A DNA stretch of 64,000 nucleotides from Amycolatopsis sp. EV170708-02-1 (GCF_022479115.1 NZ_CP092497.1:8928001-8992000); one strand, 5' to 3'; numbered from the stretch's first letter, positions 1-8,783 are shown. Numbers and translations: made by a program. Notes: generated from the letters alone by a model not told the origin.

Positions 1-1
1 G

Positions 2-598
2 GCGCTGCGCGACATGGGCTTCGACGTGCGACCGGTGTCGGCGGCGGTGCTCAACGCGGGCTTCGACTGGTCCCGGGTGGACCTGCTGTTCGTCTCTTCG
101 GGACTGAAGTACACCGATCTCGCCCCGGCCGCGAAGGACGCTTTGCGCGCCTTCCTCGCTCGCGGCGGCGTGGTCACCCGCGGTGCCACGGGCGCGCGGT
201 TCAACACCGACGCGGGACTTCTCGAAGCACGTCCGGTCGCGGGCTGGGAGGACGGGAACGGCGTCGTTTCGGTCGTCAACGGAGCCGGCCCGGTGGGTAC
301 CGGCGCGCTGCCGGACTCGTTCGTCTACGGGCCGTTCTGGTTCACCGATCTCGGCTCCTCGGTCAGTGTCGAGCAGCGCTACGCGAGCGGGAATCCCCTG
401 GTCGCGGGGCATTGGCGGACCCGGGACGACGGCACGGGCGGGCCACTGCAGGCGGCGGGCCAGGCCGCCGTCGTGTCCGGGACCACGGGACTCGGCGGGC
501 GGGCGGTGCTGTTCGGCACCGAACCGCTGTTCCGCGATCACCCGAAGGGCTTGTACTCGCAGGTGGCCAAGGCGATTTACTGGGCGGCCGCGAAGTAA
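2..598 (+). CDS. C-terminal part of a secreted M14-type zinc carboxypeptidase (5' end outside window)
   Basis: The reading frame is open from the first bases, so only the last 198 or so residues are present and the start lies upstream. The visible part holds no zinc-binding motif. It resembles the accessory C-terminal domain found on large secreted actinobacterial M14 metallopeptidases, which has a glutamine-amidotransferase-like look (LLFVSSGLKYTDL, FLARGGVVTRGATG) and ends with GGRAVLFGTEPLFRDHPKG followed by a conserved SQVAKAIYWAA tail. That ending is what I recognise. The catalytic domain is inferred, not seen. The stop codon is 9 bp before the DevR-like gene, so the two may share a transcript. 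Confidence 0.6.
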   Translation, partial: ALRDMGFDVRPVSAAVLNAGFDWSRVDLLFVSSGLKYTDLAPAAKDALRAFLARGGVVTRGATGARFNTDAGLLEARPVAGWEDGNGVVSVVNGAGPVGTGALPDSFVYGPFWFTDLGSSVSVEQRYASGNPLVAGHWRTRDDGTGGPLQAAGQAAVVSGTTGLGGRAVLFGTEPLFRDHPKGLYSQVAKAIYWAAAK

Positions 599-607
599 CG
601 TGGGGGT

Positions 608-1234
608 ATGCCGATCCAGGTGCTGCTCATCGACGACCACGAGGTGGTGAGGCGCGGTCTGCGTGACCTCCTCACCGACGAGCCCGACATCGAGGTCGTC
701 GCCGAGGCGAGCGGGGTCGACGAGGCCCTCGCGGTGGCGATGCACGTCGAGCCGGACGTCGCCGTGGTCGACGTGCGGCTCGGCGACGGCGACGGCATCG
801 CGCTCTGCCGCGAGCTGCGTTCGAAGCCGAACCCGCCGCAGTGCCTGATGCTGACCGCGTTCGACGACGAGGAGGCCATGGTCGGCGCGATCATGGCCGG
901 CGCGGCCGGGTACCTGCTGAAACAGGTCCGCGGCCAGGACGTCGTCAACGCGGTCCGCGAGGTCGCGGCGGGCCGGTCGCTGCTCGACCCGTTGTCGACG
1001 GCGCGGGTGCTCGACAAGCTGCGGCATCCGCCCGAGGACGAACTCGGGTCCCTCACCGAACGCGAGCGCGAGGTGCTGGACCTGATCGGGCAGGGCATGT
1101 CCAACCGCGAGATCGCGGAGCGCCTGTTCCTCGCCGAGAAGACGGTGAAGAACTACGTGACGTCCGTGCTCGCGAAGCTGGGCATGCAGCGCCGCACGCA
1201 GGCCGCGGCGTGGATCGCGCGCCGGGACAGGTAG
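608..1234 (+). CDS. devR: DevR/DosR-like NarL-family response regulator
   Basis: A 208-residue two-component response regulator. The receiver domain occupies residues 3-120 with acidic pair D9/D10, phospho-acceptor D55 (VAVVDVRL), T83 region and the lysine of GYLLKQ. A LuxR-type helix-turn-helix follows at about 145-205 (LTEREREVLDLIGQGMSNREIAERLF). The recognition region FLAEKTVKNYV...AKLGMQRRTQAAA is nearly the sequence of mycobacterial DevR/DosR, the hypoxia and nitric-oxide regulator, so the family call is strong. GTGGGGG lies just before the ATG. A DevS-like kinase is not adjacent but sits at 8784-9935 in the cytochrome bd block. I infer that the two may work together. Confidence 0.93.
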   Translation: MPIQVLLIDDHEVVRRGLRDLLTDEPDIEVVAEASGVDEALAVAMHVEPDVAVVDVRLGDGDGIALCRELRSKPNPPQCLMLTAFDDEEAMVGAIMAGAAGYLLKQVRGQDVVNAVREVAAGRSLLDPLSTARVLDKLRHPPEDELGSLTEREREVLDLIGQGMSNREIAERLFLAEKTVKNYVTSVLAKLGMQRRTQAAAWIARRDR

Positions 1235-2884
1235 TGCGCGAAAAAGGCACCCCCCCCCGTCGTTTTGGGCGAAGGTCCCGGTCGATCCCGAGTTCGACCA
1301 GTGGCTCACGGTCCGGTTCTCCCACCGCGTCCTGGTCGTCGTCCGCACCGTCACCACCCTGACGCGGCTGCTCGACGTCGTGTCGCTGCTGAAGGACGAT
1401 CCGCGGGTCCAGATCGTGTTCACCCACAACGAGCGCGAACCGGCGATCCTGTCCTCCGGGGTCGGTGAGTTCCTCGCCTCGCTGGACGCGAAGGTCATCT
1501 CCTGGGAGCAGGCCGTCGAAACCCGGTTCGACCTGGCGATCGCCGCCAGTGAGAACGACGAACTCCACCGGGTGAAAGCGCCGGTCCTGCTCGTTCCGCA
1601 CGGCATCGGACATCAGAAGCACTACCCGCACCAGACGGTCATCTCCGGGCTGAACCCGGCACGGCTGGTCCGGGACGGCCAGGTCGTCCCCAGCCGGATC
1701 GGCCTTTCGCACAGCAACCAGCTGCGGTATATCCGGCAGCACTCTCCCCAAGCCGAACCGCACGCCGTCGTGGTGGGCGACCCCTGTCACGACCGGATGC
1801 TCGCCAGTCTCAATCGCGCGGCCCGCTACCGGCGCCTGCTCGACGTCCGTGACCGCAAGCACGTCGTGCTGGCCTCCACGTGGGGGCCCGATTCCCTGCT
1901 GGGTACCGATCCGGGCCTGCCCGCACGGCTGCTCACCGAACTCCCCGTCGACGAGTACAAGTTCAGCCTCATCGTGCATCCGGGCGCTTGGGCCGCGCAC
2001 AGTCCTTGGCAGATCCGCGCGTGGCTGTCACGGGCGCTGCGAGCGGGGCTCGCCGTGATCCCGCCCCAACGCGGCTGGCAGGCGGCCGTCGTTTCCGCGG
2101 ATTGCCTGATCTCGGACGGCGGCTCCATCGCGCTGTACGCCGCCGCCGCGAAGATCCCGGTGCTGATCGGCAGCCGGGAACCCGCCACCGTGGTGCCGGA
2201 TTCCCCGCTCGCGGAGCTACTGGCCCGAGCCCCGCGGCTCGATCAGGAGCGTGATCTGCGCGAGCAGGTCGACCAGGCGTGCACCGCCGGGCCGCTCACC
2301 GAAATCGCGGCACGAGCGGTCGAGTTCTCCGGCAAGTGCGCGGAGCTGCTCCGCCCCGTCCTCTACGAACTGATGCGGCTCGCGGAGCCGGACACCCGCG
2401 CGGTCTTCCTCCCCGTTCCCGATCCGGTGCCGGACGTCACGGAGCCCGCGACGTTCTCGGTCGAGGTCCGGCGGCACGCGGATCATCTGGTGGTCTCCCG
2501 GTTCCCCACCGAACAGGCCGGGCGGTCCGGCTCCCCGACCGCCATGTCGTCGCCCACGAAGAACTGTCCACTTTGGACGAGCTCGAAGGTGCGGCCGTGG
2601 TCTACTGCGAGTTCACCGGCGAGGACGCCGATTTCGACGGCTGGGCAAGGGAAATAACCCGTCGCCGTCCCGACGCCGGGCTCATCGCCGGGATCGGCGC
2701 GGACCGGTGCCTGCTCTGGAGCGCCGGGGGACCGGTCGTCGAACTCGTCACGCGAGGGGAGCCGCTGCCCGCGATTTCCGCCTATTACTGGCGCCGGAAC
2801 CGAAATCTCCCGGCGGCCGGGTCGTTCCGCGTGCGAGAGGGCCGGAGCACCCGGAACGTCGTCGCCTCGGTGCTCACCGGATGA
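1234..2884 (+). pseudogene. Broken GT-B-like / CDP-glycerol glycerophosphotransferase-like protein (two apparent frameshifts)
   Basis: One gene is spread over three frames. A GTG overlapping the devR stop (TAGTG, preceded by GGGACAGG) starts VREKGTPP. The frame is lost at a C9 run (1250-1258) and resumes as FWAKVPVDPEFDQWLTVRFS. The middle frame runs to about 2515 (RFPTEQA), after which similarity continues in another frame (GRAVRLPDRHVVAHEEL through ASVLTG) to a stop at 2884. Both breaks are explained by one missing base each. The body shows features of GT-B / CDP-glycerol transferase-type proteins (PVLLVPHGIGHQKHYP; ADCLISDGGSIALYAAA). In streptomycetes such proteins are often mislabelled translation initiation factor 2. 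It is either a real pseudogene or an assembly error at homopolymers. If the latter, the intact product is about 550 residues. Confidence 0.7.
1250..1258 (+). repeat. C9 homopolymer at the first frame break
   Basis: Nine consecutive cytosines lie eight codons into the reading frame that starts at the GTG overlapping the devR stop. A C10 tract would join this start to the long downstream frame. This is the classic place for a sequencing deletion, and also for slipped-strand phase variation. Confidence 0.8.
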
Positions 2885-5093
2885 CCGGCGCCTCGGTATA
2901 GATCTTGGCGTGCACCGCGCCGGCACGCGGGTGCTTGACCGCTTGCAGCCGCTGCCAGACGCCGGACCAATAATCGCGAGCCTTGTCGAAGTCTCCGCTG
3001 GACCAAGCGGCGTCCCCGAGCGCCTCGGCGATCTCCAGGTCGTACTGATCGCTCCCCGTCGGAGCCACCATGCGCCACACTTCCGGCACCAGGTCGAGCG
3101 CCTGCCGCGCGGCTTCCGCCGTACCCGATCGGCTCAGTGCCTTCGCCCGCACCAGCCAAACCTGGGCGAGGTCGCGTTTGTTCGCGGGGTCCGTGTTCGA
3201 CTCCGCTTCTTCCAGCAGCTGGAACGCGCCGGCGAGGTCGCCGAGCAGCACCTGGACGTTGGCGAGCATCCTCGCGTGCAGCCCTTGCCCTCGGAAGGGA
3301 AGCCCGCCGAGTGTCCGGCTGATCTTCAGCGCCTCGAAGAAGCACGCCGACGCCTCGGTGTACTGGCCTCGTTCCCGATGGAAGAGCCCGCGGAACTCCC
3401 AGAGCGACGCCCGCAGCTGCCGATTCGTTTCGGTCTCGGGTGACTCGAGCCGTTGCAGCAGCCCACCCAGCTTGCCGAACTCCTTCTCCGCCCGCGGGAA
3501 CTCCTGAAGCAACGAGTACAGCCGTGCCTGCTGCGCGATGGCCCTCAACTGGAGCGGGACATCGGCGAGGGCTTCCGCGCTCTTGATTCCCTGCTCGTTG
3601 ATCTCCGCGAGTTCGCGCAGGTGTCCCCGGTGCAAACCGACGATTTCCAGGGCACCGCAGATCTGCGTCAGCTCGCGATGGAGCCCGGCGTCGTGGGCCG
3701 GTTTCGCCAGCGCGCGGTAGACCGGGATTTCGGCGACCAGCAGGTCGATGGCGTCCTGTCCGGGAGCCAGCGCCAAGGGCTCGGTGTCCGCGGGAAGTGT
3801 CTGGTCGTACAGCCTCAGCCGCCTGTCGCCCATCTTCCAGTGATCCGCCTGCACCGCCCGGGTGCGGTGGAATCGCACGAGCCGCGGGAATCCTTCGCCG
3901 TCCGGCCCGAGACCCGCGCGGGTGAGCGCCTGCTTCGCTTGTTTGGTCAGCCGAAGCCGCTTGCCGGGCTCCTCGGTCACGAAGAAGACGGACTGGAGAT
4001 GCACCAATCCGTCGAGGACTTCGAAGGGTTCACAACCGGCGACGGCGGCAGCCGCCTCGTGGGTGAAGCTCGGCCCCGGAATTCCGCTCAGCGCCCGGCA
4101 AAGATCCCGTTCCCGCCGCGGAAGCCCGGCGAGGACCCGGTCGAAGGCGGCGCTCACGGGGCCGAGGGCACGCCCGCTGCTCAGCTCCTTCGCGAGGAGC
4201 TTGAGCGGTTGGGCCGCCAAGGCCGCCCGCTGTCTCGCGGCGATGGCGGCGGCGACCACCGTCGCCGGAAAACGGTCACATTCGGCGAGGACGTCGAGCG
4301 CACCTTGGGGATCGGCGGCGAGCAGGCCGGTCCCCGCGATCGCTTCGAAGAGCATCCGATCCGCTCCCTCTTCGAGCCTGCTGAGGGGAACGTGCCGGGG
4401 ATACTGGGTGACGAGCTCGTCGGACGGCCCTTCCGTCAACGCGAGCACCAGGCTCATCGGCGCCGGGGGCACCAGGGCCTGGAGATCGCGGACGTTCTCG
4501 ACCGAGTCGAAGACCAGAAGCAGGCGCAACGGGCCGAGGATGTCGTTGTACTGGGTCTTCAGCTCGCCGGCACCCGGCGTGATGAGCTTCGGCTCCACGC
4601 CCAACGCCTGGAGTACGGCCTCACGGACCTGGCTGATCCTCAAGGGCGCGCCCGGGCCATCGCGATGGTCCGCGAGGTCGATCAGCAGCGCGCCATCGGG
4701 ATACGCCCCGCCGGAGCGCATCCCGTAGTGCTCGGCGAGCGTCGTCTTGCCGACTCCGGACGGACCCGAGAGCACCACGACGCCCGTGCCGCCCAGCTGT
4801 CCCTGAGCGCCGACGCGGTCGAACAGGTTCGGTGACCGGGGCACGATCCGCGGCCGATCGTGACTCATCGCGAGCATGCTTCCGACCAGCTCGCGCAATT
4901 CCCCCGCCACGGCGGGATCCTCCGCGGCCAGGCGACGCACGGCGGCCTCCAGCGCGGCCGGGTCGGAACGCAGGCGTTTCTCGTCCTGCCGCCCCGACAG
5001 CTTCTTCCAGAGGTACTCGGCGACCTTGCCCCCACTGGTGAACACCAGCGCGACGGTCTGTTTGACGAGCTCCGCCTGAAACGGATCGGTCAC
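2874..5093 (-). CDS. NB-ARC (STAND) NTPase with C-terminal TPR-like repeats
   Basis: A 739-residue protein. The N-terminal 80 residues are charged and helical. A P-loop NTPase follows with Walker A GPSGVGKTT (residues 110-118) and Walker B LLLVFD (191-196), matching NB-ARC/STAND ATPases. From about residue 420 to the end it is alpha-helical with a TPR rhythm (A-x-L-G repeats). In actinobacteria such proteins act as signal-transducing switches in which the TPR part senses a ligand or partner and the NTPase oligomerises. No DNA-binding or catalytic effector domain is visible, so the output is unknown. It converges on the broken GT-B-like gene, overlapping its end by 11 bp. It has no obvious operon partner. 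The 73 bp upstream hold its promoter. Confidence 0.85.
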   Translation of the reverse strand: MTDPFQAELVKQTVALVFTSGGKVAEYLWKKLSGRQDEKRLRSDPAALEAAVRRLAAEDPAVAGELRELVGSMLAMSHDRPRIVPRSPNLFDRVGAQGQLGGTGVVVLSGPSGVGKTTLAEHYGMRSGGAYPDGALLIDLADHRDGPGAPLRISQVREAVLQALGVEPKLITPGAGELKTQYNDILGPLRLLLVFDSVENVRDLQALVPPAPMSLVLALTEGPSDELVTQYPRHVPLSRLEEGADRMLFEAIAGTGLLAADPQGALDVLAECDRFPATVVAAAIAARQRAALAAQPLKLLAKELSSGRALGPVSAAFDRVLAGLPRRERDLCRALSGIPGPSFTHEAAAAVAGCEPFEVLDGLVHLQSVFFVTEEPGKRLRLTKQAKQALTRAGLGPDGEGFPRLVRFHRTRAVQADHWKMGDRRLRLYDQTLPADTEPLALAPGQDAIDLLVAEIPVYRALAKPAHDAGLHRELTQICGALEIVGLHRGHLRELAEINEQGIKSAEALADVPLQLRAIAQQARLYSLLQEFPRAEKEFGKLGGLLQRLESPETETNRQLRASLWEFRGLFHRERGQYTEASACFFEALKISRTLGGLPFRGQGLHARMLANVQVLLGDLAGAFQLLEEAESNTDPANKRDLAQVWLVRAKALSRSGTAEAARQALDLVPEVWRMVAPTGSDQYDLEIAEALGDAAWSSGDFDKARDYWSGVWQRLQAVKHPRAGAVHAKIYTEAPVIR

Positions 5094-5166
5094 CTGTAAA
5101 CCCCCTCACAGCTGTATCCGACACGCTAGCAGCGCGGATCATGCGCGTCACTCACCGTGAACCCGC

Positions 5167-6417
5167 TCAGGGGTGCACGGTGTCGCGCTGGTCCGGGATG
5201 ACCGTGCCGTCGTCGCGCAGCACCGGACCATGCGTGCCGTCGGCGTATTCGTACGCCGTCGTCGAGCAGGGGTAGGTGCGGTTCAAGGCCGGGAAGGGCT
5301 CGATGAACATCGGGTTCACCGCCCATTTCCCGTCCGCGTCGTCGTAGGCGCGGCACATGAGCTCGTCCTTGTTGCGGTTGAGCGTGACACGGACTCCGGT
5401 GGCGTCGCGCAGCATCGTGACGTCGGTGGTCGCGTCGCCGCCGGCGAGCACCTGCCGCTTGCCCGCCGGTGCCGGTTCCATCGCCTTCGCGCCGCGGATC
5501 CCGAGGATGCGTTCGTTGATGTAGCACCGTTTGCCGTCGATGTAGGTCATGATCTCGTCGGCGCCGTCGGCGTGCCCGCCGCAGCCTTCGAGGTGCCCGT
5601 TGATCCGGCCGTCCGTGGTCTGCGAGTAGATCCCGAGCGTGCGGCTCGGCGGGATGCCGACGGCGGAACCCCAGACGTCCGCGAATTCCTTGGGCGAGGC
5701 GGAAACGACCCAGGTCGAGAAGCCCGCCTTGTCCAGTGTCGCGATCAGGTCCTTGATCTCGGGGTAGTACCGGATCCACGCGACCTGGGTGCTCGAACCG
5801 ACCTTCTGGGTCGCGCCGATCGGCGCCAGCAGCGCCGCGGCCCTGGCCTGCCGGGCGATCGCGCGGACCTCGTCCGGGCGGTATCCGGCGTTGATCTGCG
5901 CGACCCAGGCGTAGGCCGCCTCCATGTAGCGCAGGTTGTACCCCGCGAAGACCTCTTCGCCGGTGGTCGTCTTCGCGCTCTTCCGCACCGAGAGGAGTTC
6001 GTCGGCGCAAGCGATGTTCTTGCTGGTCGGCAGCGGTTTCCCGGCCGGGGTGGCGGTGCCGCACGCCTTGCTCAGCGCGTTCGCGCCGGCGTCGGTCATG
6101 TAGCGGCTGGTCGTGCGCCAGTCCTTGTCGCGCGGCTGGAGGACCTTGTCGTGCCTGATCATCCAGAAGACGGTCTGATCGGAGATGTCGTTCTTGATGA
6201 CCGTGTTGTCCCAATCGAACACCGCGATGGGCCGCTCGCCGCGCTTCGTACCGCAGATGACCTGCTGGATCTTCGCCGCGTTGTCGCCGTACCAGTGGTC
6301 GGCCAACCGCAGCTGCGGGCACCTCGACCCGGTCGAAGCGGTGGCTGTGCCGGGCAAGGCCACCGGTACGACCGCCACGGCGGCGGCCAGGGCCACGGCT
6401 CGCAGGAACCTCGGCAT
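5167..6417 (-). CDS. Secreted HAD-superfamily phosphatase
   Basis: A 416-residue exported protein. Signal peptide MPRFLRAVALAAAVAVV...ATAS is followed by the HAD nucleophile motif F-D68-W-D70-N-T. Motif II is probably VVSAS and the acidic motif GGDATTDVTML. The layout recalls secreted phosphorylcholine phosphatase-type HAD enzymes, which release phosphate from small esters outside the cell. The substrate is not readable from sequence. An ATG five codons further upstream exists, but GGGGAG lies 5 nt before the ATG chosen here, so this start is preferred. The protein has several cysteines (RCPQL, ICGTK, CGTAT, CAD, CGG, CYI, CRAY, PCS), consistent with an extracellular disulfide-bonded enzyme. 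Confidence 0.85.
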   Translation of the reverse strand: MPRFLRAVALAAAVAVVPVALPGTATASTGSRCPQLRLADHWYGDNAAKIQQVICGTKRGERPIAVFDWDNTVIKNDISDQTVFWMIRHDKVLQPRDKDWRTTSRYMTDAGANALSKACGTATPAGKPLPTSKNIACADELLSVRKSAKTTTGEEVFAGYNLRYMEAAYAWVAQINAGYRPDEVRAIARQARAAALLAPIGATQKVGSSTQVAWIRYYPEIKDLIATLDKAGFSTWVVSASPKEFADVWGSAVGIPPSRTLGIYSQTTDGRINGHLEGCGGHADGADEIMTYIDGKRCYINERILGIRGAKAMEPAPAGKRQVLAGGDATTDVTMLRDATGVRVTLNRNKDELMCRAYDDADGKWAVNPMFIEPFPALNRTYPCSTTAYEYADGTHGPVLRDDGTVIPDQRDTVHP

Positions 6418-6459
6418 GTCATCTCCCCACATGGTGTTCGGCAGGCCGGGGAGATCCTT

Positions 6460-7068
6460 TCATTTCCCGGCGAGGGTGACGACCTGCCGGTTGTGGAAGT
6501 AGTCGTCCTCACGCAGCACGGTGACGCTGCCGGGTGAACCGCGGAAGTCGACGTACCCGGCCGATGCGAGCGGCATCCGGATCCATGCGGCGATCACGAA
6601 GGTGAGCGCGCCACCGTGCGTGACGACGATCTGGTGTTCGCAACGGCTTTCGAGGATCGACTCTATGGCCGAGTAGACCCGCGCCGCCATCGCTCCTTTC
6701 GTTTCGGCGCCGGGGATTCCTTCGTCGTGCCCCAGGCGCTCGCCCACGGCGGGAGGCGGGACGAACCGGCTCTCCAGCCACGCCTGCGGTTTGCCGCCCG
6801 CTTCCCCGTACGACTTCTCGCGCAGCCGGCGGTCGAGTACCGGGGTCACGCCGAGCCGCTCGCCGATCAGTTCCGCGGTCCGCGCGGTGCGGCGCAGATC
6901 CGAGGCGTAGAGCTCCACCTCGTCCGGCACCTTCGCGCGCAGCGAATCGGCGACGGCGGCGGCCGCGCGTTCGCCCTCCGGTGTGAGTTCGGAGTCGTAC
7001 CACCCGCCCACCAGACGATCGACGTGGTGCGTGGCCTCCGGATGCGTGACGACGTAGACGGTGCGCAT
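6460..7068 (-). CDS. Histidine-phosphatase (phosphoglycerate-mutase-like) family protein with altered RHG motif
   Basis: A 202-residue protein of the histidine phosphatase superfamily: N-terminal strand with H9, [18 protein letters not shown], and the second histidine in VVTHGGAL. The family hallmark Arg-His-Gly is here Thr8-His9-Pro10 ([10 protein letters not shown]), so the phosphate-binding arginine of that motif is missing, although other arginines (DLRRTART) remain. Relatives act as phosphomonoesterases on diverse small molecules. I would not assign phosphoglycerate mutase activity. The gene follows a repeat-bounded interval that must contain its promoter. Confidence 0.82.
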   Translation of the reverse strand: MRTVYVVTHPEATHHVDRLVGGWYDSELTPEGERAAAAVADSLRAKVPDEVELYASDLRRTARTAELIGERLGVTPVLDRRLREKSYGEAGGKPQAWLESRFVPPPAVGERLGHDEGIPGAETKGAMAARVYSAIESILESRCEHQIVVTHGGALTFVIAAWIRMPLASAGYVDFRGSPGSVTVLREDDYFHNRQVVTLAGK

Positions 7069-7082
7069 CCGGATAATCTATT

Positions 7083-7453
7083 GAGAGGTAAGGCAAACGT
7101 GGCGTGCGGCATGCCGAGGCCCGCCTGCGGGACCTGACATGCCCCTCACAACTGCCCACAAAGGACACCAACTCGCCATTTGCGTCCGATTTGGGCGCTT
7201 TGCGCGGGCGTCGTGAGTGGTAATGATCGTTCTAACCCTCTTTGTCACTCACGACCTCCGCGAGAACCGGACATCTTGACATTAACCGGACGTGTAATCG
7301 GCGCACGTTGTCTCTTGTGGACACTTTGTGCCGAGTAAGCCCGCAAGTCGGGTCCGGAACCCTGCTGTCTAGGCCGGTAACTCATCCCGAAGTCTGGCGA
7401 AGACGGCCTGCGCGACAGGGGTTCGATCACGCCACCTTTGCCTTACCCCTCTC
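7083..7453. repeat. 371-bp interval bounded by ~25-bp inverted repeats (MITE-like); no gene inside
   Basis: The left arm (7083-7106) reads GAGAGGTAAGGCAAACGTGG then CGTG. The right arm (7428-7453) is its inverted copy with one substitution and two extra G residues. The right arm ends at the stop codon of the sortase gene, and the left arm is 15 bp before the start of the histidine-phosphatase gene. Nothing coding is visible between them. The interior carries a GTCGTGAGTG...CACTCACGAC palindrome and a TTGACA hexamer at 7275. Terminal inverted repeats around a short non-coding body are what a miniature transposable element looks like. No clear target-site duplication longer than CTA is seen. 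Confidence 0.55.
7210..7255. repeat. Imperfect palindrome, GTCGTGAGTG family
   Basis: Ten-base perfect outer arms (GTCGTGAGTG / CACTCACGAC) with a degenerate interior (GTAATGATCGTTCTAAC). The left half is closely related to the perfect palindrome at 34310-34357 (CGTGAGTGGTAAGGACGGTT), so these are two copies of one intergenic element. Confidence 0.7.
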
Positions 7454-8073
7454 TAAACGCGCGTCAGTTTCGCGAAGGCGACGACGTTGTCGAGGTAGTT
7501 GCCGGTCGAGGAGTCGAAGTCCCCGCCACAGGTGATCAGGCGCAGTTCGGGCCCGGCCGTGTCGCCGTAAACCTTCTCCGTGGGGAAGGACGCTTTCGGA
7601 TGCCGCTCGACGGCGTACACGGTGAACACCGCGGTGATCCCGTCCGCGCGGTGGACGAGGGCTTCGTCGCCGGCCTTCAGTTCCTTGAGCCGGACGAAGA
7701 CGCCGGGCACCTTCTTGTAGTCGACGTGCCCCGCGAGGACGGCGGGCCCGACCTCGCCCGGTGCCGGGCCGCCGGTGAACCAGCCGGTGGTGATCGCGTC
7801 GTGCGGCACCTGCAGGGTGCCGTCACCGGCGAGGCCGAGGTCGACGATCTCGCCGGTGCGGACCCCGATCGCCGGGATCTCGAGCCTCGCCGGTTTCGCG
7901 GGCGCGAGCGGGGGCGCTTCCACGACCGAAGACACCGTGGAAGGCGGTGCCGGCGAGGCGACCCGGCCCGGCGGAGGGACGGCGCACGCGGTCAGCGCGG
8001 CCGCGAGCACCACCCCGATGAGCGTGCCGACGACCAGCGGGAACGGCCACCGGCGCCAAGAAGGCCGGATCAT
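7453..8073 (-). CDS. Class F sortase (possible lipoprotein)
   Basis: A 206-residue sortase. Catalytic His116 lies in LAGHVD and Cys182 in LITCGG, both in class F context (LEIPAIGV, TGWFTGGPAPGEVGPAVLAGH). Twelve residues after the cysteine, where I expect the catalytic arginine, there is Leu194 (NYLDNVV). I am not certain arginine is invariant at that position in class F. The N-terminus is a hydrophobic segment ending L-T-A-C30, which fits a lipobox and would anchor the enzyme by lipidation rather than by a transmembrane helix. It overlaps the upstream excalibur-domain gene by four bases, so the two are translated together, and that gene product is the obvious substrate. Confidence 0.9.
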   Translation of the reverse strand: MIRPSWRRWPFPLVVGTLIGVVLAAALTACAVPPPGRVASPAPPSTVSSVVEAPPLAPAKPARLEIPAIGVRTGEIVDLGLAGDGTLQVPHDAITTGWFTGGPAPGEVGPAVLAGHVDYKKVPGVFVRLKELKAGDEALVHRADGITAVFTVYAVERHPKASFPTEKVYGDTAGPELRLITCGGDFDSSTGNYLDNVVAFAKLTRV

Positions 8074-8666
8074 CGCTCCGCACGCCGCCGGAGGACCAGG
8101 GACGCGCCCGCGGCCGACACGGTCAGCAAGGCCGTGCCGGTCAGCGCGACCGCGGCGACCTCCAGGAACCCGCCGTTGGTCTCGACGGCGTCCCCACCGC
8201 CGGTCGCGACACCACCGACGGGTTTGACCTTCACCTGGCCGGATTTCGCGGGCTCGCCGAACCGGGTTTCGCAGGCGTACCCGTCGTGGTCACCGTCGAG
8301 CTTGTGCGGGTCTCGCGGGTTCTTCTTGAGCTCGGCCTGCGCGGCGGCCTGCGAGGGGAAATCGGCGCAATCCTTGTCGGCGAATCGCGGCGCGGGAGTG
8401 GGCGTGATCGTTTTACTCGACGGCGGCGTTCCCCGCTTGGGCAGCTTTTCGCAAGCGATTCCGTCTTTGTCGTCGTCCAGGTGATGCGGGTCGGATCGAT
8501 CTTTGTCGAGTACGGCCTGAGCGTCTTCCTGATACTGGAAGTCACGACAGTTCAGATCGGCGACCGCGGGCGCTTCGGCCAGCGCGAACGCGACGGAAAC
8601 GGGGCCGAACAAGGAGAATCCGGCAAGGAGGACAGCCGTGCCGAGGGCGCGACGAACCGAGGACAT
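8070..8666 (-). CDS. Secreted excalibur-domain protein, probable sortase substrate
   Basis: A 198-residue exported protein. The signal peptide (MSSVRRALGTAVLLAGFSLF...) is followed by two excalibur calcium-binding modules with D-x-D-x-D-G-x-x-C-E loops (DDDKDGIACE and DGDHDGYACE), each preceded by a paired cysteine. A low-complexity linker contains PVGGVATGGGD, then comes a C-terminal hydrophobic helix (EVAAVALTGTALL...) and a basic tail RRRAER. Signal peptide, linker, helix and basic tail form the architecture of a sortase substrate, but no LPxTG is present. GGVATGGG may be the sorting signal. The start was chosen by AAAGGA 6 nt upstream; a longer frame lacks a ribosome site. It lies in an operon with the class F sortase. 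Confidence 0.85.
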   Translation of the reverse strand: MSSVRRALGTAVLLAGFSLFGPVSVAFALAEAPAVADLNCRDFQYQEDAQAVLDKDRSDPHHLDDDKDGIACEKLPKRGTPPSSKTITPTPAPRFADKDCADFPSQAAAQAELKKNPRDPHKLDGDHDGYACETRFGEPAKSGQVKVKPVGGVATGGGDAVETNGGFLEVAAVALTGTALLTVSAAGASLVLRRRAER

Positions 8667-8783
8667 AGGGAGTCCTTTCGCTGGGAATCCGCGCTCGGGG
8701 CGCGTTCGATGCACTTACAGTCGCGCTCCGGCCCCAGCTGTTACGGATTAATCGGAAAACTCGAACCGTTAATTTCACACGGT

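Noticed and set aside
6417..6432. Start of the HAD phosphatase five codons upstream
   Set aside because: The ribosome site GGGGAG lies inside that extension, so the downstream ATG is the better start.
7083..7106. GGTAAGGCAAAC as an iron box
   Set aside because: Only 12 of 19 positions match, far below the true boxes at 25313 and 28774; better explained as an inverted-repeat end.
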